From Clitopilus passeckerianus (lineage: Eukaryota; Basidiomycota; Agaricomycetes; Agaricales; Entolomataceae), in NCBI GenBank assembly GCA_944990035.1, contig CALYLX010000092.1, positions 1 through 64,000 on the forward strand: a stretch of 64,000 nt of DNA. Reading direction: 5' to 3'. The notes under the pieces are model-generated. The model did no database searches. It worked only from the letters and a program-made list of their open reading frames with translations, and was not told where the DNA came from. A program made the position numbers and the translations under genes. Shown one piece after another: positions 24,257 to 35,142 of the stretch; positions within the stretch are counted from its first letter, which is position 1; each line of letters starts with the position of its first letter.

Positions 24257-26621
24257 CTATCTTTCGGATAATCTGTGGCATTCGGATTGTATTTATTCAC
24301 GCACACTTCACATGGTTATTGTTGTACACTATTCATACCGAGATTCTGTCGATTGCATTCTGCGTTTCACATACCACCGCAAGGATTAGAGTTTCGCAAG
24401 GTGATTGGTGGAGTGAAACTATGCGCCCGAACCTTCTTGCGCATGGGGTTGTCTGAATTGCGAACCATACGAACCGGCCCACCCCACCTCTGTTCAAGTA
24501 GTTGGATCGACAGGAACATCACGATCGGCCGGGATGATGGGTGGGTCAATTATAGGTTTTGATTCCGTGTCGCTAGTATCAACGGCTAACCACCAGGAAT
24601 CGAAGAACCTCTGGGGCCAGGCTATGTATGTGATGACGAAATCATTTCCTATTGTCAAGCTGTGTTATGATATTTTAGAGCGCCTTTGGATGGCCTAGGC
24701 TGCTCTGATAGTCGGTGACCGCGGTAATTCACTTCTTATGTAATATGGCTTGGAAGTGGCAATCACAAACACCGTTGGATCTGCCACCTGATCACAGGCT
24801 AACAAGTAACAATCTCTCCTCAGTCTGGTGCCTCTCCTACGCAGGTTCGTCAAGCCGGTTACGAACACTTCATGTGGCCCCAATATTGGTTTCTCTGGGT
24901 AACATTCGCATGATCCACAATCACAACTGGCCACTGAGACTCCCAGCTTCTGTACACTGGCAGATTCCAGCGCACGTTGCATAGTAGGTTCATCCCACGA
25001 AAAGCGGTATCACCGCCTCCAAGGCACACCGTTTTAAAGGTGTATCACATGTCCCTTGTATAACTATTCCGCTCTTCCGAAACTCATTTTGAAACCAAGT
25101 GAAGCCATTCGCTGTCCTCCTACGGCTCTGATGCGGCGCCAATGCGATTCTAGCCATCGCAACTTGCGCCGCACTACCTTGAGATTTGATTTAGCTTGGG
25201 TGAGTATTCTACAATCGGCATTGTCCCAGTGTAAGCATATTATGATGTAACCAGAGCATCGGTATTCAATTACGACCTGAGCGCTCAGTAAACCAGGTAC
25301 GCGAATCTTGACGCGAATATACATTGTGGTCAACCGAAGTTGCATTGAACCCCACATCTATTAAAATGGGAAATGTTGGGGAAGCATCCGGATTTTACTC
25401 AGACTTATGAATGAGTACACAGTTGAGAAGAGCCTCGGATCCACGTGTCTTCCATCATTTCGGTGATTTCTTAATATATTTCAAAGATGTCAAACGCCAA
25501 AGCATGAGTCTACATTTTCAGTCAAACGTTGGTCAAACAAAGGATCGCTCTACTATCACTTAGCACAACTTAGCATCAACGATCGATGCAACAGGTTAGC
25601 GCCACCAACCGGTGTTCCGTTGAAGAAATGGTTTTGAACCACCCATTTCTGGTGCATATACAGTGCTACCGTGACGTACAGGTGCATGTGCAGAGCCAGC
25701 AAGGAGAGTTCACCTGAGGCTGACATCGGGATTCGGGACACAACATCATGGCTCCCTCCTAAAAAGTTAAAATGTTCCCATCATTATTGCCACCGATTGG
25801 ACTTGTCCAGGTACAGCGCACTCTTTACCAAAAACAATCTGATATACACTACCTTTAGTAGCAGCTCGTCATCACTTTGAAGCACTGCCTACTTCCTTCT
25901 CGGAGATTGCATCATAGCCAACATTGGAGGTTCTAGAAAAGAACCATGGCAGAAAGACATGGAAGTTGGACGGTAAAAATGCTATCTTAACCGAACTTAC
26001 ATCTGGGCCACTGTGTCAATCAACTATGCGTCGTTCTAGTCGAGTATCCGGCAGGGCTATGCAGCAATACCACTGTTTCTGCTTATCTCGGGGTGAGGAA
26101 ATGGTTGCCCCAAACGAGGATCAGTTAATCCTCCTGACGATCTTTCAAATTCCCAAACCAAGCTCCTGTCGTGACCCATTCTATTAGCAGGCAATGATTT
26201 ATGATGGATGACCTCTTCCGACGACCTTATTGAGACATATCTCAGGTGAAATACCGTTTGATTACGCGACTCTGATGGTCACTGGCCAGAGAGCTGATAG
26301 GGAAAGGTGTACTCAGCTTTGATAGGACTGTGATTGTTAACTGTACCGCTTTTCTGCCCATGAACTGAACTAGTTGGCCAACGCCGATCTGTCCAAGGCC
26401 TCGCGGACTCCGTCAGACGCGCGCTGAATGACCTATCCTTTCGGGGAATTCATCCGTAAGGTCGGCGCTTTCTCTGTTCTTCTGATGCTACCGTGGGGGA
26501 CTTATTGGGTCTTTTCGGACGATCATCACAGGTAGCTGAGATGCTTTGTATGTCCTAAACTTTGCTTATATCCACTATCAGGCCGACAATATGTCGTATT
26601 ACTTCAATCTACATTTGTAGT
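24257..26621. other. 2.4-kb gap with no recognised gene
   Basis: The largest empty stretch inside the cluster. Short open frames exist, but none forms a believable exon chain or shows a known domain. It may hold the sesquiterpene synthase promoter and decayed sequence. Confidence 0.45.
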
Positions 26622-28084
26622 ATGTCCGAGTCCCACCAGCGCCTTAGGATTCCACATACTTTGACTGCCTGGCCATGGCCACGGACGCTCAACCCTTACT
26701 ATCAGACGGTCAAGGCTGAGTCTTCCGCCTGGCTAGAGAGCTTTAAGGCTTTTGATCCGAAGGCTCAGGCAGGGTTCAACAGCTGCGATTTTAGTGAGTA
26801 AAAATACGACACTTGCCCTTCGGGTGTCCGGCAGGTTACTGATATCTCCTTAGATTTGCTTGCATCCCTGGCGTATCCTCTTGCAAGTAAAGGTAAGCCC
26901 ATAGGACCTCTTATAAATTTGTTCCTCTAGCTTATCGGTTTCAGAGCATCTTCGAACAGGATGCGATCTCATGAACTTGTTCTTCGTCATCGATGAATAC
27001 ACCGATGTCGAGGACGAGGTCCATGCAGCTATGGTTGCGAGTGTTACAATGGATGCTCTTCGAAATCCATTTAAGCCACGACCTCATGGTGAAGTCATCA
27101 TCGGGGAGATAGCGCGACAGTATGTACCGTGTGCTCTTCTGGCTGGCCGACACTAATAAAGTACCGCACGATAGATTTTGGGTACGCACCGTACCTGCCA
27201 TCACCGAGACTTCCCGTCGGAGGTTTATCGAAACGTTCGACACGTATTTGCGGTCTGTCGTAGTTCAAGCTGGTGATCGGTCCCAGCAGCATATTCGGAA
27301 CATTGAGGACTATCTTCACATGAGAAGGGACAATATTGGCGCAAAACCTTCCTTCGCTATTTTGGAACTTTCTTTGGATCTTCCCGACCATGTTATGGCA
27401 CACCCAAGCATCCATACACTCACTGTTGCTGCGATTGATATGCTTATTATCGGAAATGTAAGTCACTTATTCAATATGGGCATCGTGAATAATTCCTAAC
27501 AAGGAGTGTAGGATCTCTGCTCGTTTAGAAACGAACACGCCCGCGGCGACGATACGCATAACATTTTGACCATTGCAAGGCACGAATTTGGTCAAGGGCT
27601 AGACCATGCTGTAAAATGGGTCGAGGCCTATAACAAATCCCTGCGAAAAACTTTCTTGTCGGCAATCGAAACTGTGCCTTCTTGGGGAGAAGAGATCGAT
27701 AAACAGGTGGCCGAATATATATACGGATTGGCGAACTGGGTTCGAGCAAATGATTGCTGGAGTTTTGAGAGTCAAAGGTATTTTGGAAAACACGGGCGAG
27801 CAATCCAGAAGCATAGAGTGGTGGATTTAGCTTGCGGTCATCCAGAGTGCGTTGGAGATATAGGAAACGATGCCAGGGTGTTTAGGACGGAAGGGCTGCA
27901 TTATGTGGAGGACAAGAAACGTTTCCATACCGGCTCACTCGACGACAGAGGCGCTACCCTCTGTTTTGCTGATTCACCTTTATCTGCTCACCATGGGGGC
28001 TTTACATCTACACCGAACGGACTGACTTGCGTAGCTATTTTATGTACATTGTCTACTTTCATTGGCTGGTTAGTTAAATTATAG
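26622..28084 (+). CDS. Sesquiterpene synthase, Delta6-protoilludene-synthase-like
   Basis: A class I terpene cyclase acting on farnesyl diphosphate with Mg2+. The start [14 protein letters not shown] leads into [11 protein letters not shown]. Exons join as [31 protein letters not shown], followed by the metal-binding DEYTDVED. The NSE motif NDLCSFRNE is split by an intron near 27455-27511, followed by HARGDD. The C-terminal helix [14 protein letters not shown] carries the RY pair. [14 protein letters not shown] and the RYFGK context are typical of agaric clade III cyclases such as protoilludene synthases. Oddity: after RVVDL the frame stays open for about 80 more residues, ending in a hydrophobic stretch ([18 protein letters not shown]); homologues usually stop near RVV. 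The exact product cannot be proven from sequence. Confidence 0.9.
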
Positions 28085-28225
28085 ATTTATAGATATCGAA
28101 TTCACTTGATACCCCATCTCACTGCCGCAACCAAATGATATGTAATGCGTGGTTCTTTATTAGACATTTTAAAGTATAGTTGCTATTGGATAGCGTGTAC
28201 AACCGATTCTATTCTACCTAATCAT

Positions 28226-29005
28226 CTACCATACGCCAGGGAGGACGGCGTACGGAACGCGCTTTGCCCACCTTTCCCACTCTTGACCGAAGACCTCTTT
28301 CAACCGCTCATCCTCTTTCCTCACTCTTCCCATTACAGCGACGTATACGCCGACAATGTAAAAGGTAAAGAATCCGAGGTAAACCAAACCAGGCGTCGTT
28401 TCCAGGATACCAGACGCCCTAACCCAGGATCTCGAGGAGCCATGCCACAGGACCATGCCGATGTACCAAATACTGATGGAGGCATAGCCGGGGTGACGGA
28501 GAAGAGCATATGGCCCCGTGGTGACGAGTTTGTGTTTTTGAACAATTGTCAGCTCGAAGGTGAAATGTCTTCCTAGTTCTTGATAGCAGGTATATCGCAT
28601 CCAGGTGCCAATGACTATGAGGAAGAGCCCGATGGCCGAGGTAAGGGTGATATTGACGTCTTCCCCTCTTCCAACTGTGGCCAAGAGGCCATCAAGGAGT
28701 CGATTATGAGTCGCCGGAATTGCAGCATGAAGCTTGTTTGTTAGGATGGACGCGATTTCGGCCAGTCCGAGGAGCCAGTACGTTCCCTTGAAATATTATC
28801 GTTGAGTGAGATCGTACGGAAGGACGAAAGCCGGTCCTACCTTGAGTAACGTAAGGATCGCCATCCCGAACATCAGCCACCGCTCAGCCATTCCTCTCAC
28901 TGGAATCTTCTCTTCTGAGTTGGGTCGGGTAGGTGCCGTCCAGCTGATGTGACAGGCTATCGCAACCGCTAGAGCACATGGGATCTTTAGCAATTGCATG
29001 TCCAT
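28226..29005 (-). CDS. ICMT-like isoprenylcysteine carboxyl methyltransferase
   Basis: A multi-pass ER-membrane, SAM-dependent carboxyl methyltransferase. The start MDMQLLKIPCALAVAIAC gives a first TM span. One intron separates AILTLLK from GTYWLLGLAEIASIL. The conserved ICMT C-terminal block is present: YQELGRHFTFEL, HKLVTTGPYALLRHPGY (the SAM/substrate motif RHPxY), LVYLGFFTFYIVG and KEDERLKEVFGQEWERW. The stop follows PYAVLPGVW at 28226-28228. It converges tail-to-tail with the sesquiterpene synthase (141 bp apart). Fungal genomes often carry several ICMT-like genes. This one may methylate prenylated proteins or have been recruited to a small-molecule carboxylate. Confidence 0.85.
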
Positions 29006-29928
29006 ACTGCAGAACGTATTGGGGAGCGGGCAGGAGGGCTAGGATAAGGAGTCGAACGGAGAAAAGATTATTTCTATGCACGCTCCGGAGAACAATATGT
29101 GATAGCTCGACGGCTGGACCACGGATTTGTAGAGCTGCTGAAATCCCACATGACCTTCCCTGACGAAAGGGTGCGATTAGAGGGGCCGCCTACAAGAAGC
29201 GAAACACGTGTGGAAATGATGAAGATTGAATCTCGACCTTGCGAAACGGTAAACCAGAGTTACATAGCATCGAGTCATTAGTTTCTTGGCGGCGAGTTGA
29301 TGTGATACCTCCGCTGTTGTAGGTTGAGGCTTTGAAACGGGGGCCACCCCGCAGTCGTCCCAAAATGAGAAACCAACCGCGGTCCCTCCAAACATGCGCT
29401 CATTGCTCGTGGAGAAATCCATTGGAAATAAGGTAATTCCAAGAAACTTGGCGCCAATTTCAATTGACAACCATGAATTCTCTAGGCCTGTAGGCGAAAA
29501 CAAGTGAGGGACTTGGGGTTCAAATCGGTGTCAGTTGCATATAAATCGACTGCAAATTTCAGGAGCTAAGAATGAGAGCCAGGCCTGAGGGAATGGGGAA
29601 ATAGTCAGCATACTATTAGCAATAGCGCGATGCAAAGACCACTAGGCCATGGGCATGGTGGCGGAAAAAAACTGGGAAGTGCCAATGATGACTAAATGCT
29701 TTGTCCGCTTATCTTGAACGCCGATAGGCCGGCACGATCGGCGGCTACTTCGTGTATGTTATCTCATACAGCACTGTCCATTCTCTGTTTCGCCTCCGAC
29801 TTGTTCCCTCCGGAATCTGTTACAAAAATTTTTCTAATGCAATTGGTATACGGGCACTCCTTGAGGGACTCTGTCTACAGAAGAATGGGTGTTAGGTCAT
29901 TATCCGCTCAATTGAGCTAATGACCTGC
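29006..29928. other. Intergenic right of ICMT-like gene
   Basis: No gene recognised. Isolated tRNA-promoter-like words occur, but no tRNA folds (see rejected items). A hairpin close to the esterase B stop is listed separately. Confidence 0.45.
29893..29925. repeat. Imperfect palindrome/hairpin just 3' of esterase B
   Basis: Arms AGGTCATTA and TAATGACCT (9 bp) enclose GCTCAATTGAGC, itself a perfect palindrome, with a 3-base bulge TCC on one side. It lies 4-36 bases after the esterase B stop on the minus strand, so it would be in the 3' UTR. Its role is unknown. Confidence 0.7.
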
Positions 29929-32223
29929 TCTAATATACCACGAACGGAGCAATGCTCTCCCAAAAGCTAGAAAATTGTTAGATGCAAGCAACCCAAGAAT
30001 AGACGTGAACTCACTTGCAACGATCCAGGAGGTCCACCGTTGATTTTGTACGAATATCTGGCACGTCGTTTGTGGTCTTGTTGAAAAGCATCACGGTGGA
30101 GTTCGACGAGGTCCAAGTTGGCCAAAACGGCCTGATGTTGAAGGAATCGTGCTTGATATTAGGGTCCAATGACTTGACCACAGAGAAGAAAGACTGGGCA
30201 AAGGCTTTCTGGAAATCTTTGTCCTTGAATGTCGGCGCGGGTACACTATTTGATGATGAGATTACTCCCGAGATTGAGTGAGCGAGAAATAGTTCTCACA
30301 AAGGGACATAGGAGGTGAAGTAATATTGGATATCGATCTCGTGGTTTGCTGGTGGTAGCGCTAGCTCGCCTAGATTCAGCGTGGTTAAGGCCTTTCTCAT
30401 GATTCATCGGGGGCAGTTTACCTTCCATGCTCGCCCGGGGAATGCTTTCTGAAGGAAATATGATGGGCAGATGAAGGTGACTAATTAATTAAAACATCAG
30501 TGCGTGTTCCTTAACACGAGAATATACTCACATTCTCCCATTAATGCGACAGCCTGGTCCGGGGCCCACCAGGGAGTTGGCTATACCTCTTAGTAATGGT
30601 ATCGATAATGGGAGAGGGTGCAACCTGGAAAACCTGGGTGACATATGCTCGAAGGTCTGTAACAGCAGACTTGTTCACAAAAATTGAGCCTTCGTTTGAA
30701 TTGGTCACAGAGAGAAGAGCTTTCTGGGGCTGATCGTGAGATAAGGTTGGAGAGCTGAGGCGAAGCGATTTACCCCGTTGACATTTCCTTTCAAAAGCGT
30801 CTGTGTCGGTCTCTCTATGATGAACGAGCCGTCAACAACAGGCAAGAGTGGCGGAGCTCCATAGATTCCTCCTGCGGTGATCTCTCGGGTGACAGCATCC
30901 AGTAGCGAGACGTCAGCTTTCCGTAGGCATGCAAGCCTGTCGGTGGCTGCATTACACCTGATGAAACTTATCAGTTTGATCTGAACTTAAGTACATCCTT
31001 CTTTAGACCCACCCCGTTCCATTGACAACTTGGGCGTAGTGGGTCTAGAGACTGGGTTCAGAGATGATGTTATTGACCTCCTCATGAAATGAATTTTACC
31101 TCTGGTATCCGATGGTTGTACTCGTACTCAGCGGGAAGATAAGTTGAGCTGGTCATTGCAGCTCGAAACAACGGTGGGCTCGTCTTTCCGCCACGGGCAA
31201 CAACATGCTGTAAGACAGAACCGGCTCCTGCGTAGGTATCGGATTAGCGCTTCTAGTACTCATGGGTCAGAACGACACCGACTTACCCGCAGACTCTCCC
31301 CAGATAGTTACCTGAGATTCATCGCCACCAAATTTCGCTATCTGCATGGGCCACATTTAGTAGTATCCTCAGAAGTCATAGACGAACCACCCGTACGTTT
31401 TTTTGTACCCATTTCAAAGCGAACTCTTGATCCACTACAAAGAGAAAGATACGTCGGTCAGTACTATCTTCACCAGAAGCTAATCAACACCAAATCACAT
31501 AGTCCAACATTAAGATCCCCATCGGATTTAAGCTGAGAGCTGGATAGGAAGCCTGGAAAGCATTAAACATTGATTATTCGTTAAATAGGGAGTACCCACC
31601 AAGAACAGCCAGGCGATATTGGATGATAACAGTCACGATGCCATGGTCGGAGCCGACCACAATATCCTCCCCATTGAAGTATGAGGCTCTGCCTGAAAGA
31701 TATCCTCCGCCGTGAATCCAAACAACAACTGGATACTTCTTCGAAGGGTCCAAACTACCCGGGGCATAGACACTTGAGACACGTCAGCTCACCGTGTGGC
31801 AGTCGTGAACTCGCCCAGACGTACTTTAGGTAAAGACAGTCTTCCGATGTGTCTGCATTGGCCCTCTCACGTATCACGTTGGTGTCGGAGGGCGAGGGCA
31901 AGGACCAAGACGTAACCTGGTAACATTGTGAAGGCTGGCTCGTGGCAAGCTGAACTCCTGAAGTGTGAGCGGGTGGTTGCGGCGCTCGCCAACGTAGCTC
32001 GTCTGAAGACATCGGATGAGACTGAGGCATACAATTTCTAGCCATGTAACGTACGGAGAGGGGGTGCTGCGAATCGAATACCCAGGAATGAAGTAACATT
32101 GCTGGAGGAATTATAGAGCCCTTGGTAAATTGAGTACCCAAGATCTACTTGTGGTAGCTTGAGACTTTCGCCTCTGGTGCCGGCAGCTAGCAAGCTTAAG
32201 AGGACGGCGAAGAAACGGCCCAT
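29929..32223 (-). CDS. Secreted type-B carboxylesterase/lipase (esterase B; one frame slip)
   Basis: A paralogue of esterases A and C. The signal peptide is FFAVLLSLLAAGTRGES. It continues with LGIRFAAPPL, ELRWRAPQPP, EDCLYLK, VVWIHGGGYLSG, RLAVLG (RLGLFG in A and C), LKSDGDLNVG, the nucleophile elbow GESAG, AGSVLQHVVARGGKTSPP, LPVVDGSFIIERPTQ and the C-terminus FWESIAPFVVY with a TAG. One donor is weak (GTGATT). Near 30561-30564 the frame slips between YSQLPGG and DQAVALMGE. One extra base in a C run (minus strand) repairs it, so this is probably a sequence error. It is tandem, head-to-tail, with esterase C. Confidence 0.88.
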
Positions 32224-32876
32224 GATGCCCTAGCGTTGGTTTGTCGTCTACGAGGCTTGCCTTGATACATTTTATATGAGACCACCTGCCAGGGATGGTG
32301 CGGCATCCTGATGACTCTTGACTTGCGCCGCATCCGAGGGTTCCGTCCTCCGTCATGAAAGGAGTCAGGAGAAGGGCGACAACAAGGTCGGATCGCTGAT
32401 TCAGCACGGCTGGGCTCGGGATTTGCGAAACGAAGCTTGCACAATGAAAGAAAACTGGCCATGGAAATGATAATGCTTCACCTCCCAACCCAAAATATCG
32501 GTTGACTGGAGACAGGCAGGGTATTCCTTGCTTAGACTCGTAGAAGTTGAACGTAATGTTGAAGACCCCAGTTTGAAAGTTGGCGCTGGAGGGAGTGCGT
32601 AAGCCGGAGGAGCGCCTCTGAGGTCGGATCCCTGACGAAGACAAAGAAGCCTGTGATTCGGGACCGACAGCCACGAGGTTTCAAGGATTTCGATCAAAGT
32701 TACCACTTGGGGTTCAAGCAGAGCTCAATATACCGACAGTGACGGAAAATGTTTGATAGATTACAAGAGAGTAAGAAATTATTTGCTGGCCAATTAAGAT
32801 ACATGATGCAAGCGTACGTGACCATACCCCATGTCTACTGTCTCCGAAGTGGAGTTTCATTGATTGAGGACCTCGT
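32224..32876. other. Intergenic between esterases C and B
   Basis: Holds the esterase B promoter and the 3' flank of esterase C. No other feature seen. Confidence 0.5.
32271..32276 (-). promoter_or_regulatory. TATA-like box of esterase B
   Basis: TATAAA on the minus strand, 48-53 bases upstream of the esterase B ATG. Confidence 0.5.
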
Positions 32877-35142
32877 TTAATAAGGAATGAACGGGGCAAT
32901 GCTCTCCCAGAAGCTGATAAAGTTTGAGCTCAAGCCAAACCCACAGATTTGAAAGAACTCACTTGCAGCGATCGAGCAAGGCGCCACTCTGCTTAGTGTG
33001 AATGACAGGCTCATCGGTTTCGGTTTTGTTGAACAACATCTCGGTTGGATTCGAGATTGACCATTTCGGCCAATTGGGTCGAATGTTAGTCGGATCATAT
33101 TTCACATTGGGGTCGAGCGACTTGATTACTGAGAAGAACGATTGAGCGAAGGCTTTGCGCCAGTCAACATTGTTGTACTGAGGAGGGCCGGGTACACTTG
33201 AAAATAGCACGGTAAGCCCGGTGGTTTTATAAAGGAAAAAGGCGACTTACAAGGACTGGTAGGACGGCCAGAAGTAGTATTGCACCTCTTGTTCGTGGTT
33301 GGCCGGCGGCAGGGCAAATTCTCCCTAAACAAGAAAGTGTTTCATCAGCAAAGGAAACTATCAGCCAGCGGCGTAGCGCACCTTCCATGCTCTCCCAGAG
33401 AAGGCTTTGAGGAGGAAGTATGCCGAACAGGAGTAAGCACCTTGAGAAAGAACATCAGCCAATTGTACGACGATATTGCAGATTCATGGTACCAACCTTC
33501 GCCGTAAACTGCGATGGCCTGATCGCCGGGAGTGCCGGGAAGCTGCTGATACTTGTTGACGACAGCGTCAATGATCATGGCTGGAGCGACAGGGAGGAGC
33601 TGAGTGACGTAGTCCCGAAGGTTGGTGACCGCGGTGGCATTGACGTTCACACGTCCTTCAAAGGTGTTTTCCATGGAGAAGAAAACTTCCTATAGAATTC
33701 ATCAGACCGAGGCGTTCAAGGAACTGGGAAGATTTACTCACCCCATTCACACGTCCCCTTTGAAGTGTCTGAATCGGCCTTTCCGTGATTATGGTCCCGT
33801 CGACAACAGGCAAGAATACGCCAGTGCTGTAGAAACCAGCAGCACCAATCTGAAGGTTCGCGGCCTCCAAAGGGAGACGTCAGCAGCACGTAGGCATGCC
33901 AGTTTATTGGAAGCTTGGGCGCAGCTAATACGAAATAATTAGTCTATCAATGAGGCCAACGTGAACAGCAAAGTACTAACCCAGTTGCATTGGCGACTTT
34001 AGCGAATTGGGCCTGGAAGAGAACAGATGAGATACTAAGTGACGGGCATGAAGAATTGGACATACCTCAGGAACCTGATGGTTGTAGTTGTACTGTGCGT
34101 AGACGTAGGATGAGCTGGCTAGGGCGGCTCGGAAAAGTGGTGGGTTGGTCTTTCCGGCATGGGCCACAACGTGCAGAAGAACTGATCCCGCTCCTGCGGA
34201 CTCGCCCCAGATCGCGACTTTTGATTTGTCTCCACCAAACTTGCCGATCTATAGTAGAATGCGTTAGCGGCGGGTACATCTTTTAAAGAAGAATAGTCGT
34301 ACATTCTGCTGCACCCATTTAAGAGCGAATTCTTGGTCGACTGGTGGTACCCAAATTAGCAACCCGTCCGAATCACAGCAAGAACTTTTGACGTACGTAG
34401 GCCAGCGTTGGGATTCCCATCTGCCTTGAGTGAGCCGCTTGAGATGAAGCCTAGTAGATGTTAGAAGCCGAAGAGGTTAGGGAGAACCAGTTCTTACCAA
34501 AAAGACCAAGGCGGTATTGTATAACCACTGAAATGATGCTTTGATTGGCACCATTGACAAGGTCACCCCCGTTGAAGATCGAAGCTCGGCCTTGTTCATA
34601 TCCACCGCCATGAATCCAAACCACAACAGGATATTTCTTGGACGGATCCAAGTTGCCCGGGACGTAGACGCTATAGGCCGGGGCTAGTTAGATCAAGTGG
34701 ATGAGAGAAAGGTGTAAAAGGCTGACTTTAGGAAGAGGCAATCTTCTGTAGTGTCGGGGTTTGTGGAATCGCGCGGCACCACAGTACGTGAGGGGTTTGT
34801 TTGAGAGGTACCTCCGGCTGCCTGGTAACACTGTGGTGGCTGAGCAGTAGCATTCAGAACGCCGGAAGTAGGAGCAGGGCTCTGAGGCGCGCGCCAGCGA
34901 AGGTTGCCTATACGAGAAGCTGTTAGCACTTGGTCAAAGGATGACTGAGGCTTAAACATACCAACTGGTGCTGCAGCATATCGGATGCCGAGGAATGCCG
35001 TTACGTTGGCGCTGGCGTTGAAGTAGCCTTGGTATGTAGAGTAACCGAGATTGACCTGTGGAGGCGCGAGAGATTTAGCAAACGTCCCATTCGCGGACAA
35101 GCACAAGAAGGCGGCAAGCAGCCAAGAAACGAGATAGACCAT
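32877..35142 (-). CDS. Secreted type-B carboxylesterase/lipase (esterase C)
   Basis: The third paralogue, apparently intact. The signal peptide (VSWLLAAFLCLSANGTFA) is followed by VNLGYSTYQGYFNASANVTA, LGIRYAAAPVG, NLRWRAPQSPAP, EDCLFLK, VYVPGNLDPSKKYPVVVW, IHGGGYEQG, QYRLGLFG, FGGDKSKVAIWGESAG with the catalytic serine, AGSVLLHVVAHAGKTNPP, LPVVDGTIITERPIQ, AFSGRAWK, GEFALPPANHEQEVQYYF, NPTEMLFNKTETDEP and FWESIAPFIPY before a TAA at 32877-32879. Exon boundaries match esterase A. It is closer to A than to B in the oxyanion and RLGLFG regions. A potential feruloyl, xanthophyll or general lipid esterase; the substrate cannot be decided. Confidence 0.92.

Noticed and set aside
29465..29530. Possible tRNA on the plus strand (B-box-like GGTTCAAATC)
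   Set aside because: The T-arm does not pair, no A box lies at the right distance, and the acceptor arms match only partly.
29560..29660. Possible tRNA on the minus strand (A-box match TGGCCTAGTGG)
   Set aside because: No B box on the same strand and no cloverleaf can be drawn; a chance match to a short consensus.
29850..29927. Possible tRNA on the minus strand starting AGGTCATTAGCTCAATTG
   Set aside because: The A box matches, but the D-loop would be too short, and no B box or acceptor pairing follows.
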